DNA of 64,000 bases. Origin: Cornus controversa. Taxonomy: Eukaryota > Streptophyta > Magnoliopsida > Cornales > Cornaceae. Positions 54,092 through 64,000 of this stretch are shown here, piece after piece. Position 1 is the stretch's first letter. Each line of letters begins with the position of its first letter. The stretch covers positions 10,348,501 to 10,412,500 of the forward strand of contig CM048847.1 of the NCBI GenBank assembly GCA_026545225.1. The letters are read 5' to 3'. The notes under the pieces are model-generated. The model saw only the letters and a list, made by a program, of their open reading frames with translations. It was not told the DNA's origin and did no database searches. The translations under genes and the position numbers were made by a program.

Positions 54092-54658
54092 TGTAACAGC
54101 CCACTCCACTACATGGTATGATATTGTTCGCTTTAGGCCTAGCTCGCACAATTTTGATCTTGGGTTTTACCCCAAAATGCCTTATACAATTTAGAGAGAA
54201 CACACTATATATAAGCACATACCCTTCTCCACACCCAGGCAATGTGGGATTAAGCACCCTCTAGCCTGTCAGTGTGGTAGCTCGCCTAGTGTCTCTCGCA
54301 CCTGCCCACATCCCACCCGCCCACAATGGTCACCGCAATCCACCCCCTTAGGAGGCCTGACATCCCTGTCAGCACACTTCCGGTTGGGTCCAGCTCTTAT
54401 ACCGTTTGTAACAGCCCACTCCACATACATGTTATGATATTGTCTGCTTTGGGCCTAGCCCAAACAGTTTTGCTCTTGGGTTTTACCACAAAAATTCGTA
54501 TATAATTTAGAGAGAACATACTGCATATAAGCACATCCCCTTCTCCACACCTAAGCAATGTGGGATTGAGCACCCTGTAGCCTACCAGTGTGGTAGCTCT
54601 CCTAGTGTCTCTCACACCCACCCACATCACACTCGCCCACAAGGATCACCATAATCCA
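54092..54658 (-). mobile_element. TRIM-like miniature LTR element
   Basis: Two LTRs of about 251 bp (54092-54342, 54407-54658), both starting TGTAACAGCCCACTCC and ending AATCCA, flank a 64-bp internal region. The internal region contains CTTATACCG, the reverse complement of a mutated initiator-Met primer site (54393-54404), and CCCCCTTAGG, a PPT on minus, so the element is on the minus strand. No coding capacity. I found no target-site duplication; its flanks come from different gypsy parts. Confidence 0.75.
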
Positions 54659-55193
54659 CCTCCCTAGTATTGCAGCTCCTATGACATGACTCACTCGTAA
54701 GGGTGTGAAATTTGTGTGGAATGAAGCTTGTGAGTTAGCCTTTCGTGAGTTGAAAAAATGGTTAACTATATCTCCTATTTTGGTGATACCCGAGCGTTAC
54801 TTGGGATATGTGATTTATTGTGATGCTTTGAGGAATGGGTTAGGTTGTGTATTGATGCAATATGATAGAGTAATTGCTTATGGGTCTAGGCATTTAAAGA
54901 GTCACGAGCATAACTATCCTACACATGATTTAGAACTAGCAGCGATGATCTTTGCCTTGAAGGGGTGGAGACACTACTTGTATGGTGAGAGATTCGAGGT
55001 GTATTTTGATTATAAGAGTCTTAAGTACCTTTTCTCCCAAAAGGACTTGAACATGAGACAGAGACGATGGGTTGAGTACATGGAACATTACAACTTTGAT
55101 CTGCAATATCATCTAGCAAAGGCAAATGTAGTGGCGGATGGATTGAGCAGAAATTCTCACGGGACTCTAGCTAGCATAGCCATATGGGAATAA
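54659..55193 (+). pseudogene. Gypsy-3 RNase H
   Basis: An open frame of 162 codons from 54705: [20 protein letters not shown] (beginning slightly upstream), [60 protein letters not shown] and [20 protein letters not shown]. It is the best-preserved domain of this element. DHKSLKY is DYKSLKY, CDAS is CDAL. RT, protease and gag are missing upstream, where the TRIM-like element abuts. Confidence 0.9.
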
Positions 55194-55196
55194 AAA

Positions 55197-56250
55197 ATGA
55201 TGAAAGATTTCTCAGAGTTGGGAATGTATTTTAGTGATGATGGTGAGCCATCTACGTTATTTGGCTTGGTAGCTCAACCTATGCTTGTGAATATGGTGAT
55301 TGAGGAACAGAAACATGATCATGAGTTAGAGGCAATTGGCTTACAGATTGTTAGTGGTACGATAATAAAGGATAGGACCTTGCATTCAGATGGGGGTCTA
55401 TGGTTCAGAGGATTGATGGTAGTTTCTTCTGATTGTCATGAGGATGTATTATGAGACTTTTCATCACTCTCATTTTGCAGTCCATCTTAGTGGTATGAAG
55501 ATGTATCACAATTTGAGGTACCAGTATTGGTGGTGGGGTATGAAGAGGGATGTGGCATAATTTGTGACAAGGTGCCTTACTTGTCAACAAGTGAAGGCAG
55601 AACATCAGAAACTAGCTGGATTATTACGATTGTTACCGATGGCAAAGTGGAAGTGGGAACATATCACTATGGATTTTATCATGGGACTTCCAAGGTTGAA
55701 CAAGGGGAATGATATGGTTTGGGTCGTTGTGGATAGATTGACAAAAATAGCACACTTTTTGCCTATGAGGTTAACAGATGATATGAGGAGACTTTGTAAG
55801 CAATATGTGGAGTAGATTATGAGGTTATATGGAGTTCTGGTATCAATTGTGTTAGATAGGGATCCACGATTTACCTCAAGATTCTGTCAGGGATTTTAGA
55901 CAGTATTGGACACGGAATTGCATTTTAGCACAACATTTCATCGTCAGACTGACAGACTGTCGGAGCGTACTATTCAGATATTGGAGGATATGCTTCGTAC
56001 TTGCATTTTTGAATTTTTGTGATGGTTGGGAGGACCATTTGCCACTTGTGAAGTTTGCTTACAACAGTTACCAGGCCAGTATTGAGATGACACCATTTGA
56101 GGTGTTGTATGACAGACCTTGTAGATCTCTAGTTTGTTGGACTGAGGTGGGCAAGAAAACAACCTTAGGGTCACACATTGTGCATGAGACTACTAAAAAG
56201 ATCTAGCTAATTATATAGTGGTTATTGGCAGCTCAGAGTTGACAAAAGAG
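55197..56250 (+). pseudogene. Gypsy-3 integrase
   Basis: The zinc finger reads HHSHFAVHLSGMKMYHNL then TRCLTCQQVKAEHQKLAGLL. The core has WKWEHITMDFIMGLPRLNKG (first Asp), VSIVLDRDPRFTSRF (second Asp) and a degenerate QTDRLSERTIQILEDML (Glu). After a frameshift near 56010 it continues DGWEDHLPLVKFAYNSYQAS and TPFEVLYDRPCRSLVCWTEV. Stops at 55452, 55558, 55813 and 55897 inactivate it. Confidence 0.9.
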
Positions 56251-56720
56251 CTATGTTGACAAGAGGAGACAACCATTATCGTTTGAGATAGGAGACCATG
56301 TGTTTCTTAAGGTTTCACCATGGAAGGGATTGATGCATTTTGGGCAGAGTGGCAAGCTATCGCCTAGATACATTGAACCTTTTGAGATTTTTGAGTGTGT
56401 CGGTGAGGTAGTTTATAGATTGGCTTTGCCACCACAGTTTGAAAAGGTTCACAACGTATTCTATGTTTTTATGTTGAGGAAGTATGAACTTGATCCATCT
56501 CATGTTTTGAGTTGGGTGGACTTTGATATTGATGAGGATGTCACCTATGAGGAGAGATCAGTTCAGATTCTTGATGCTCGAGAGCAAGTTTTGAGAGGTA
56601 AGACCATTCCTTTGATCAAAGTTTTGTGGTATCACCACAATATGGAGGAGGCTACTTAGGAGCGAGATTAGGAAGTCCATTCTAAGTATCAAGACTTTTT
56701 TCCTTCAAGTATGGCCTGAT
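56251..56720 (+). pseudogene. Gypsy-3 integrase C-terminus with chromodomain-like end
   Basis: FEIGDHVFLKVSPWKGLMHF, GKLSPRYIEPFEIFECVGEV (GPY/F region), VYRLALPPQFEKVHNVFYVF, then YEERSVQILDAREQVLRGKT and IPLIKVLWYHHNMEEAT. The last part is the chromodomain-like segment that characterises chromoviruses; such domains can guide integration to particular chromatin. A stop replaces the final Trp. Confidence 0.85.
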
Positions 56721-56757
56721 TTTGGGGATGAAATCCTTTTAGGTTGGGTTGGGTAGG

Positions 56758-58067
56758 TTGTAAGAACCGTGATCATTTCTGGCCGATATTTTTTTATTTT
56801 CATTTATTATCAAATAAACGCTTTAAATGATTATATATGTGTTCTAAATTTGAAATACATGTTTGGAGACTTGTATAAAGGTCTAGGAAAGTTTTGGGGG
56901 CGTTTGGTAAAATTTGAGTTTTTCGGGTCGGGCGGGACCGAGACGCGGGTCTGGTGGGTTAGAAAATTCAAAAGTGATGAAATGACACCAAATTTTGAGA
57001 TTAGGTTCATTAAAATATTTAATGAATTATGGAGTCAATTTTGAGTCCGTAGGAGTTTTGAAAATTAAAAATGGAGCTCGGAAAGTGATTAGTGGCATTT
57101 TTGTAAATTGGAGAGGTTAGGGCAATAAATAAATGAGAGAATTATTTAGCACATTCATTCTCTCATTGTAGCAGCCAATTGAGAGCATCATATATCTCTA
57201 CATTCATCTTCTTCATTCTCCATTAAATTTAAGGAGCTTGGAGTGTGAATTGGACAACACCGAAGAAGAAATAATTGATCTACGTGACGAGGGCTCGAGT
57301 TTGATCAGTTCGAAATCAAATTTGGACAATGTTGATTTTTGGAAGATTTGGAAATTTGGGAAATCTTATTTAAAAGATTTTCTAAACTAAGGTAGGGATG
57401 TCTAACCCATAAAATCCAGGGTTTGCATGAGTATATTGGTTGTCTATGGCAACCAATTGGTTTTGTGGGTATAATTAGATATTTTTAGTAAAGTTAAAGC
57501 ATTCTAGATTATACAATTGAATGAATTCTAAATGTGATGTGATATAGTTTTATGTTTATAAATGCTACATGTGATTATATGGTATATTGAATGAACAATG
57601 TGAGAGAATTGTATATGTTTCATGTGTACATGTGAATGTGACACTTATATGTTTGATGAATTGCCTTAAAGAGCATGATTACATGTAAAATATATTTTTA
57701 TCATTGAAATAATTGCTTTGACATGGGATGAGGTGGACATAAGCATGAGAATTATAAATCGTTCTTACATTGCACATACATTGGTATGATGGTGTATGTG
57801 GAGAAAGAGAGAAACACCAAATGGATTGACAAAGGAGCTCGGTAGCAACATCGTCGGGTGGGCCAACAAAGGAGTTCAGATGTTCAAAAAGAGAAGAAAA
57901 ATTTATACTGGGTAGGCCATCACTAGAGCTCGTATTCTTCGTCGGGTGTGTGAGTATAGGACATTTGGGAGGAGCATGACACTATGCATGTTGATATATG
58001 ATGCATGGCATGAGTATTTGTACGTGAAATTGTGCTTAACATGATAATATGATTGGGTTATGTGGTA
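56758..58067 (+). repeat. Gypsy-3 3' LTR, first part
   Basis: Starts TGTAAGAACCGTGATC, preceded by the purine-rich GGTTGGGTTGGGTAGGT. It is collinear with 49741-51100 (GAAATACATGTTTGGAGACTTGTATAA, GGCAACCAATTGG). A TATA equivalent near 57125 is AATAAATA. It breaks off at 58067 where an Athila-like LTR begins and resumes near 61766. Confidence 0.85.
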
Positions 58068-59468
58068 TGATCAGCGTTGAATGTTACACATTCTATCATC
58101 TTAATTTGCATATTTTATTCTCTTAGTAATAGTTTATTTGTGATTTTACTCTATTTTTGTGTTTTCTGTCTTTTCAAGGCTTTAATGATTATTTCAGTTA
58201 AAATCATGATTTTTGGGCTTTTAAAGAAGACATTCAAGAGGGCTAGATGAAGCCTACATCAAATGGATCCATTCAACTTCATATTTTAACTCATAATAGC
58301 CCAAGAAAGTGGTCCAAGAGAATTATAACTGCTTAAGGAGGTTACGGGCCTGAAGCCCAATTCTGCACTTAATCTAGTTTTAATCCTGTTTTAAAAAGTG
58401 GACCGAAATTCATATTTTTGAGAGTCAATTCAACTTGATTTTAACATAAATTAAATGAAATTCGATTCTGGACACTTTTGTATTTCACGTAAATTTCATG
58501 AATCGGACTTCTACTGGGTCAAAACTGGGGCCGAACGTCAGCCAAAAAATTCACTTGTTTAGGGCTGCGGGAAAACCCTAATTATCTCCTAATTGGATTA
58601 GAAATTTATCTGCCAATTGGATTAGAACTTTATGTATTCTCTTGGAGTCTAAAGTGGCGAATTGGAGGCTGTTTTGAGGGGAAGAAAAATAAGTGAAGGT
58701 CAGGACAAAGAAGACAGAGACAATCCGGGTTTTATCTATTTTATTTCATTATGTCTTTTATTATTTTGTTATTTTCTTCTTCTACCATATGTAACTAAAC
58801 TCCTCAACTAGGGTTGAGAAGGAAAACTCCATTAATGAAGTGAAGTTCTTTTGTTCATTAATTGATTCCCATGTGTATGATTTAAATGCTTATGATTTTC
58901 GCTTCTTGTGATTAATTATTTTATAGTTCTTTCACCATCTATATCATGTATATGTGGTAGTTAGAATGTATTATAATTAATCTAAGATTAGGTTTGTATT
59001 TCCTAAAAGTAATAATCTTTGATTTTATGTTTTTCATTAAATTGGATACATAAGATGCTTAGAATTTTACACTAGTAAAGCGAAGGAAAATCTAACTTTT
59101 TAATATATTTTTCATAGTGCTTTATTGTTAAATCTTGAGTAAGCAATAGATTGATTTCTTGATTGCTACTCTAAATTTGGGGATTAATAAATGAATATTA
59201 GAAGCTTCATGGATTTAATGGTGGTGGAATCCAAAACCTTAGTTATTTTCTCTATTTGATTTCAATTGTGTTATCTTATCTGCATGTTGGTTTAATCTCT
59301 CTCAAATTAACTAACTTTTGTTTAAACTAGATTAGTTTTAAATTAATTTGAATTTGTATTAGTTTTTCTTCTCAAATCATTCCCTTGGGTTCGACCTCGT
59401 TCTTGCCGATATATACTTCAATAGATTCGTACACTTGCGAGTTATTTTATACTTTTAAAACAACATCA
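58068..59468 (+). repeat. Athila/Tat-type gypsy 5' LTR
   Basis: Starts TGATCAGCGTTGAATG and ends AACAACATCA at 59468, six bases before an Athila/Tat-type PBS. The first 550 bp are similar to 62929-63480 (AAAGAAGACAT, CAGCCCAAGAAAG.GGTCCAAGAG). TTTTGGGCTTTTAAAG is shared. Length 1401 bp. Confidence 0.85.
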
Positions 59469-59474
59469 AGTTTT

Positions 59475-59493
59475 TGGCACCGTTACCGGGGAA
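59475..59493 (+). other. Primer-binding site, Athila/Tat type
   Basis: TGGCACCGTTACCGGGGAA is a two-change variant of TGGCGCCGTTGCCGGGGA, the site used by Athila, Tat and Ogre elements. It distinguishes this element from the Met-primed gypsy elements elsewhere in the window. Confidence 0.85.
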
Positions 59494-60724
59494 TCGCAAA
59501 TAAGAAACTAATCAAATTTCGATTGATTTAATTCTTCTAGTAGTTATAATTTAGGTTGTTTTTCCTTTTTTTTATTATTATCAAAAAGAAAAAAAAAATC
59601 TTTCCAATTTTATTTATTTAGATTTTTTATTAGTTCACTGTTCTAGGTTTCAAAAAAAAACTTTTTCTTTATTTTTATAGTTTAGTTTTAGTTTTGGTTT
59701 TAGTTTTAGTTTTATTAATTTTATTTTTATTATTATTTCTCTTAGTTTAGTTTTAGTTTTATTTTATTATTAATGTTTTTACCTCATACTTCTTGAATTC
59801 TATAGGTGGTATTGTTGAAAATTACTTTTTTCACATTTTCTTGGGCACTACTTTGGGATCCAAGTAAGTACATTTTTTTTTGTTTATTTATATTTTTCTT
59901 CTCTTAGATTAGGAAAACATAGATTTTTGTTTTAGGTGATAACTTTTGCATGAGAACTCTAGGATAGAATAATTTAGAAATAACCCTAGGGTCACACTTT
60001 CTTCAAGTTTAATTTTTAATTTTTTTTATCTCTAGTAAAAAAAAAAAAAAGAAGAAAGATCACACACTCACTCACGTTTTATTTTATTTTTGTTTTTATG
60101 GTGTGTTTTGTTTGTGCATTTTAATTTAGTATTCTTGCATTAAAATTTTAGTAAAGGCACGAACCCCCAACAAGATAAGGATTGGATTTCATCACTAATT
60201 CCTTACCGACTTAGGTTAAAAATCTCCTTGCATTTGTCTATCTCAAGCCAAATTTAGTTTAAATTTAAAATCAAGTAAAATTGGCTATAGGAATTCATAT
60301 AGCTTATAGGACCTTCTCGGACAGAGTTAACTTTTGGTAACTCCAGTGAGCACCTTCCAACTTCACAATGTCTAGAAAATTTCTGAGCAGATTGATTTTT
60401 AAGTGGGACCGTTTGTGACCCCTACAATTGATCTTAGAAACTTTCTTGGTTATATTGTTGGTGGGGCTTAACTAGTAATCCTCTAATTCCTCTGAAAGGG
60501 AGTAGAAACTGTCTAACTAGGTAAGAATTATTTTGGAACTAAAATAAAAAAAATAGAAATCACTAACCTTGAATTAAATTTCAAAAAAATAAAAATTGCT
60601 TGTTTGGTTGGTGTTTTTGTGAGTCATTTTAGGACCATTTTTTTCTTTCTCTTTTTTCTTTTGCATTTGGTCATCTTAGATTACATTATTCTCAGCGATC
60701 CATTTCATTGAGTCTTTGTAGTGT
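59494..60724 (+). other. Athila-like untranslated leader
   Basis: About 1.2 kb of T- and A-rich leader with a TTTTAGTTTTAG repeat (59685-59760) and poly(A) runs near 60037. Long leaders before gag are usual in this group. No open frame of note. Confidence 0.6.
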
Positions 60725-61765
60725 ATGTTAGGTCGTCGATCTCTGAATCCAGAGTTGCATCCATTAGATCTTGAGATTGAGAGAACATTTCGAAAGGGTG
60801 TGAAATATTCTAGTGTTAGAGATCTTCTTTGCCCAAGATGGCAGATCCTGTTGAAACTAAATCCCTTAAGAACTATTACACTCCTGTGCAGATTGCAAAC
60901 CCGTCTTGCATTGTGTTACCTACTACCCAATAGGGACATTTTGAGATACGGGCGGCGGTAATTAATTTACTGCCCACTTTTAGAGGTCTTAACTCTGATG
61001 ACCCATACCTCCATATCAAGAAATTTCTAGAGATTTGCTCCACACTACAATTTCAAAATATTTCTGAGGAGTCAATTAAATTGCGATTATTTCCATTCTC
61101 GTTGAAAGAAAAAGCAAAATCTTGGTTATACTCACTAGAACCCGCGTTTGTCAATTTCTGGAATAGGTTATGCACCAAATTCCTTACCAAGTTCTTTTCC
61201 ATGCACAAAACTAATGCCCTTCATCAAAATATCATGCAATTTACTCAAAAAGAGGGTGATGAGTTTTACATGTGTTGGGAAAACTTTAATGATCTTCTCC
61301 TTCAGTGTCCCCATCATGGTTTTGACAAGTGGCAATTAGGTTAATTCTTTTACGAAGGGTTATCACCCTATAATCGTCAACTAATTGAGTCATGAGGTGA
61401 GGTAAAATTCATGTCTAAGAATGAGGATGAAGAATGAAAATTTCTTGATGCATTGTCAGAGAACTCTCAACAATGGGAGTACTCAGGGAGGGTTGAAAGG
61501 AGTGGTCAATCTATGCTTTTAGAACCTAAAAAGGGAGGAATCTACAAGGTCCCGAGAGGAGACCGATTTGAGTGCGGGGATTGCTAGTCTAACTAGGAAA
61601 GTAGAGGCTATAGAAATAAGTAAAGGAACTAATTCTTCTATTCGTGCAGTTAGTGAGGTGTGTCAATTGTGTGAGAGTTCTTCTCATACAGCTCAAACTT
61701 GTCCATCCATTGCATCTTTTCAAGAGTGTATAGCCGATCATAGTACTCACAAGACTTGCGGAATT
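60725..61765 (+). pseudogene. Athila/Tat-type Gag, truncated
   Basis: An N-terminal piece, MLGRRSLNPELHPLDLEIER (60725), precedes a frame change to MADPVETKSLKNYYTP (60838). Then come DPYLHIKKFLEICSTLQFQN, LRLFPFSLKEKAKSWLYSLE, KFLTKFFSMHKTNALHQNIM, YMCWENFNDLLLQCPHHGFD and LDALSENSQQW: the retrotransposon Gag core of Athila/Tat elements. Stops at 60931, 61340, 61394 and 61436 inactivate it. The sequence ends abruptly at about 61765 and pol is missing. Confidence 0.85.
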
Positions 61766-62158
61766 GTGTTTTAGACATTTCTACTAAGCATGTTGGAGCT
61801 TATCCCATGAGTATTAACTCTTTTCAAGAAATGACAAGGACGTAGCGGAACCTCCCCAACCATGAGTTGGCACGGGGTGTAGTTAGCTTTCTTTTTTAGA
61901 TCATTTTGCATTTTACATTGGAAATACATATTCGACATGAGGATTATATACAAAACTTTCATCATATATATGTTCTTTAATATTTCATAAAGATCCTCAT
62001 GGTTATGCTTTATGGTTTTATTTTTATGTACAGTATTGGAAAATGGATAAATGTTAAACTTTTGAATTAAGGATTCTACATTTCCATTTATGATTCATGA
62101 TGTGCTACTTTTATTTACCACTCGTTATAGAACAAATCATTAGTAGGATAGGGGCTCT
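61766..62158 (+). repeat. Gypsy-3 3' LTR, second part
   Basis: From TGTTTTAGACATTTCTACT this is collinear with 51153-51500 of the LTR at 49741 (AGCATGTTGGAG, CCCATGAGTATTAACTC). About 25 bp expected between 58067 and here are missing, and no duplication is seen, so the Athila piece did not arrive by a simple insertion. It stops at 62158. Confidence 0.75.
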
Positions 62159-62928
62159 GATAAGCGTTGAATATTATACATTCTCGCGCCCTTACTTATG
62201 TATTTTGATCCCATAGCTACACATATTATATAGCTTTTACGTGTTTTTATATTTTTGATGATTTCAGGTTCGAACTCAGAATTCGGCGTAATTCGACTCC
62301 TTTCTCAGTTCAACAATGCATTCCTATCTCCTATCATACTTCATAGAAAGTCTACATCAAGGAATAGTGAATGGCGTGTTAAGTCCAGAGTGGAAAAGTT
62401 AGAAAGTTAAAGATTTGCAGAAGAAGGAAGAATGATGCATCGAAGTCCTTACTTCAATGCATTGCCCGAACCTGCTGAAGATATTTTCCTATAGATATTT
62501 TCTCCACTTGCCACTTATCCAATTTTGCTTGGATAAAGCCTTGCACAGAATTTCTCTGATATTTTGAGCCTCAGATCAGTTATATAGCTAGAGAATATGT
62601 AATAGATAAGATATATCACAATTCTTGTAATAGAGAGCATATATAGAATTCTAGAGAGAGAAAGTGAAGTTCTAGAGAGGGAAAGCTTCAAAAAGGGCTT
62701 TGTAAGGCCTTGAAGACCATTTTGAGGATGGGATCATCTCTATCTATGGAGTGTTTCTAGCCCACCATAATCAACTAATCCTTCTCTAGGGTTTGACAAA
62801 CCCTAGTCTTGTAAATATGTTATAACTTCAATGAATTGGGGATTTTTATATATTTTGTGTATATGTCTTTTTCCCTAAGCCTTATATAAATATAAGTTTA
62901 CAAATTCTTCATACTCATGTGTTGTGAT
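62159..62928 (+). repeat. Second Athila-like LTR (TGATAAGCG type), interrupted
   Basis: Starts TGATAAGCGTTGAATATTATACATTC, close to the LTR at 58068 at its first 30 bases but then strongly diverged, so it is a different subfamily. It runs to 62928, where a third LTR begins. A TATATAGCTAGAG motif near 62580 and the GAGAGAGAAAG leader-like region near 62655 are plausible promoter and transcript-start areas. Confidence 0.6.
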
Positions 62929-64000
62929 TGATAGGAGTTGAATGTTACGCATTCTAGCCTCTTAACTTATGTATTTTATTCTATTAGTGATAGATTATTT
63001 TATGATTTTACTTTATTTTAGTGTTTTCTGTATTTTCAGGGCCTTAATGATTATTTTAGTTAAAACCAGGATTTTGGGCTTTTAAAGAAGACATCCAAGA
63101 TGGTGAGATGAAGCCTACATCAAGGAGATTCACTCAACCATTTATTTCAACTCAAATCAGCCCAAGAAAGAGGTCCAAGAGAATTACAGCTGCTTAAGAA
63201 GGTTTCGGGCCTGAAGCCCAAATCTGTGCATAATGCAGTCTTAATCCCGTTTTGAAAAACGGACCAGAAGTCTTATTTTTGAGCATCAAATCGACATTAT
63301 TTTTGTGTGAGGTTGAACGAAATTTGATTCTGCACACTTTTGTATTTCACGAAAATTCCGTAAATCGGACTTCTAGTGGGTCAAAAGTCGGGCCGAAGTC
63401 AGCAGGAAAAACCCACCTGATTAGTGCTGCGGGAAACCCTAATTAATTCCTAATTGGATTAGGACTTTGGTATATTCTCTTGGAGAATAAAGTGAAGACT
63501 TGGAGGATGAATTGGGAGAGCTTACATAGAGATTGGAGAGTCTGAGAGGGCTGAAGAGAACAGAAACATATTGTAGAGCCATTGGAGAACATAGTCAGAC
63601 GCATAATTTAGAAAGATGATGTCTTCTTCCTCAACAGTTGAAGCTTCTTTTTCTACCATGAGCGGCTAGTTCATCCACTAGGATTTTGATGTAACCCTAA
63701 CAAAGCATCAATGGTTTGATTGTTTTAATTATTGGGGACCTTTATATACATGCATAGATTGTGTAATTGTGAGGATTCTTATTATAGAATTGAGCAATAA
63801 AAGTCTTGTAAATTCAATCTCAATGATTTCTTATCTTGTCTTAGATATTTAGTTGTTGTTATTGAACTCAATCTCTCTTGTTTTCTGTGATCATGAGAGA
63901 GATTATTACACAATGGTAATCACTGAATATATTGTTATGAGCTTTGATGGATTATGCCTAGAGAAGATGAACCATACTGCACCCTAGATTAGAGTAGTTA
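62929..64000 (+). repeat. Third Athila-like LTR, running off the window
   Basis: Starts TGATAGGAGTTGAATG and is about 80-85% similar to 58068-58620 by eye, then diverges. The 3' end and any target-site duplication lie beyond 64000. It appears to have landed inside or at the edge of the LTR at 62159. Confidence 0.7.

Noticed and set aside
53597-56758. 53597-54091 as the 5' LTR of gypsy-3
   Set aside because: It starts TGTAGAGAC and matches the gypsy-2 LTR family, whereas the gypsy-3 3' LTR starts TGTAAGAACC.

Overview
This window looks like repeat-dense intergenic DNA from a flowering plant, probably a eudicot. It is AT-rich, has no intact single-copy host gene that I can support, and consists almost entirely of nested transposable elements: Ty3/gypsy (a Tekay/Del-like chromovirus family and an Athila/Tat-type family), Ty1/copia (including a Sirevirus), a CACTA DNA transposon, a MITE and a TRIM-like element. 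I see no rRNA or tRNA gene. Species cannot be read from the sequence.

Layout. 1-10151: a decayed Tekay-like gypsy element (LTR, primer-binding site, gag, protease) whose pol is missing and replaced by a diverged tandem repeat, unassigned AT-rich DNA and a CACTA end fragment, followed by a second LTR. 10152-13017: a decayed reading frame of unknown origin, then a Harbinger-like MITE with an internal TGG-rich minisatellite. 13018-26547: a copia element on the minus strand (copia-1) with matching LTRs and a TAGAA target-site duplication. A 7.2-kb CACTA element (16505-23701, duplication TCA) splits its integrase. 26548-31079: AT-rich DNA with no gene seen. 31080-34823: an inverted pair of copia LTRs and a decayed copia pol (copia-2, minus) split by a solo LTR with duplication TGCAA. 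34828-49740: a gypsy pol with its 3' LTR, split near its C-terminus by a complete 9.85-kb Sirevirus (37960-47810, duplication GATAT). 49741-54658: another gypsy LTR, a palindrome cluster, two minisatellites, an LTR fragment and a TRIM-like element. 54659-62158: the 3' half of a third gypsy element, its LTR interrupted by an Athila-like LTR and gag. 62159-64000: two more Athila-like LTRs.

The most interesting item is the CACTA element. It carries intron-containing pieces of at least four unrelated host genes: a CDC7-like kinase, a receptor-like kinase, an HMA5-type copper ATPase and a PAP28/29-type phosphatase. All lie on the same strand as its TNPA-like gene. The ATPase and phosphatase pieces are fused into one open reading frame of about 230 codons. 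The receptor-kinase piece sits inside an intron position of the CDC7-like piece. No TNPD-type transposase is visible, so the element was probably mobilised in trans.

A second recurring theme is that unrelated LTR families and one unassigned segment each hold clusters of short, perfectly or nearly self-complementary motifs. Order of events from nesting: copia-1 preceded the CACTA insertion; gypsy-2 preceded the Sirevirus; copia-2 preceded its solo LTR; the third gypsy LTR preceded the Athila fragment. Gene-family names are my recognition of conserved peptide motifs and were not checked by search.
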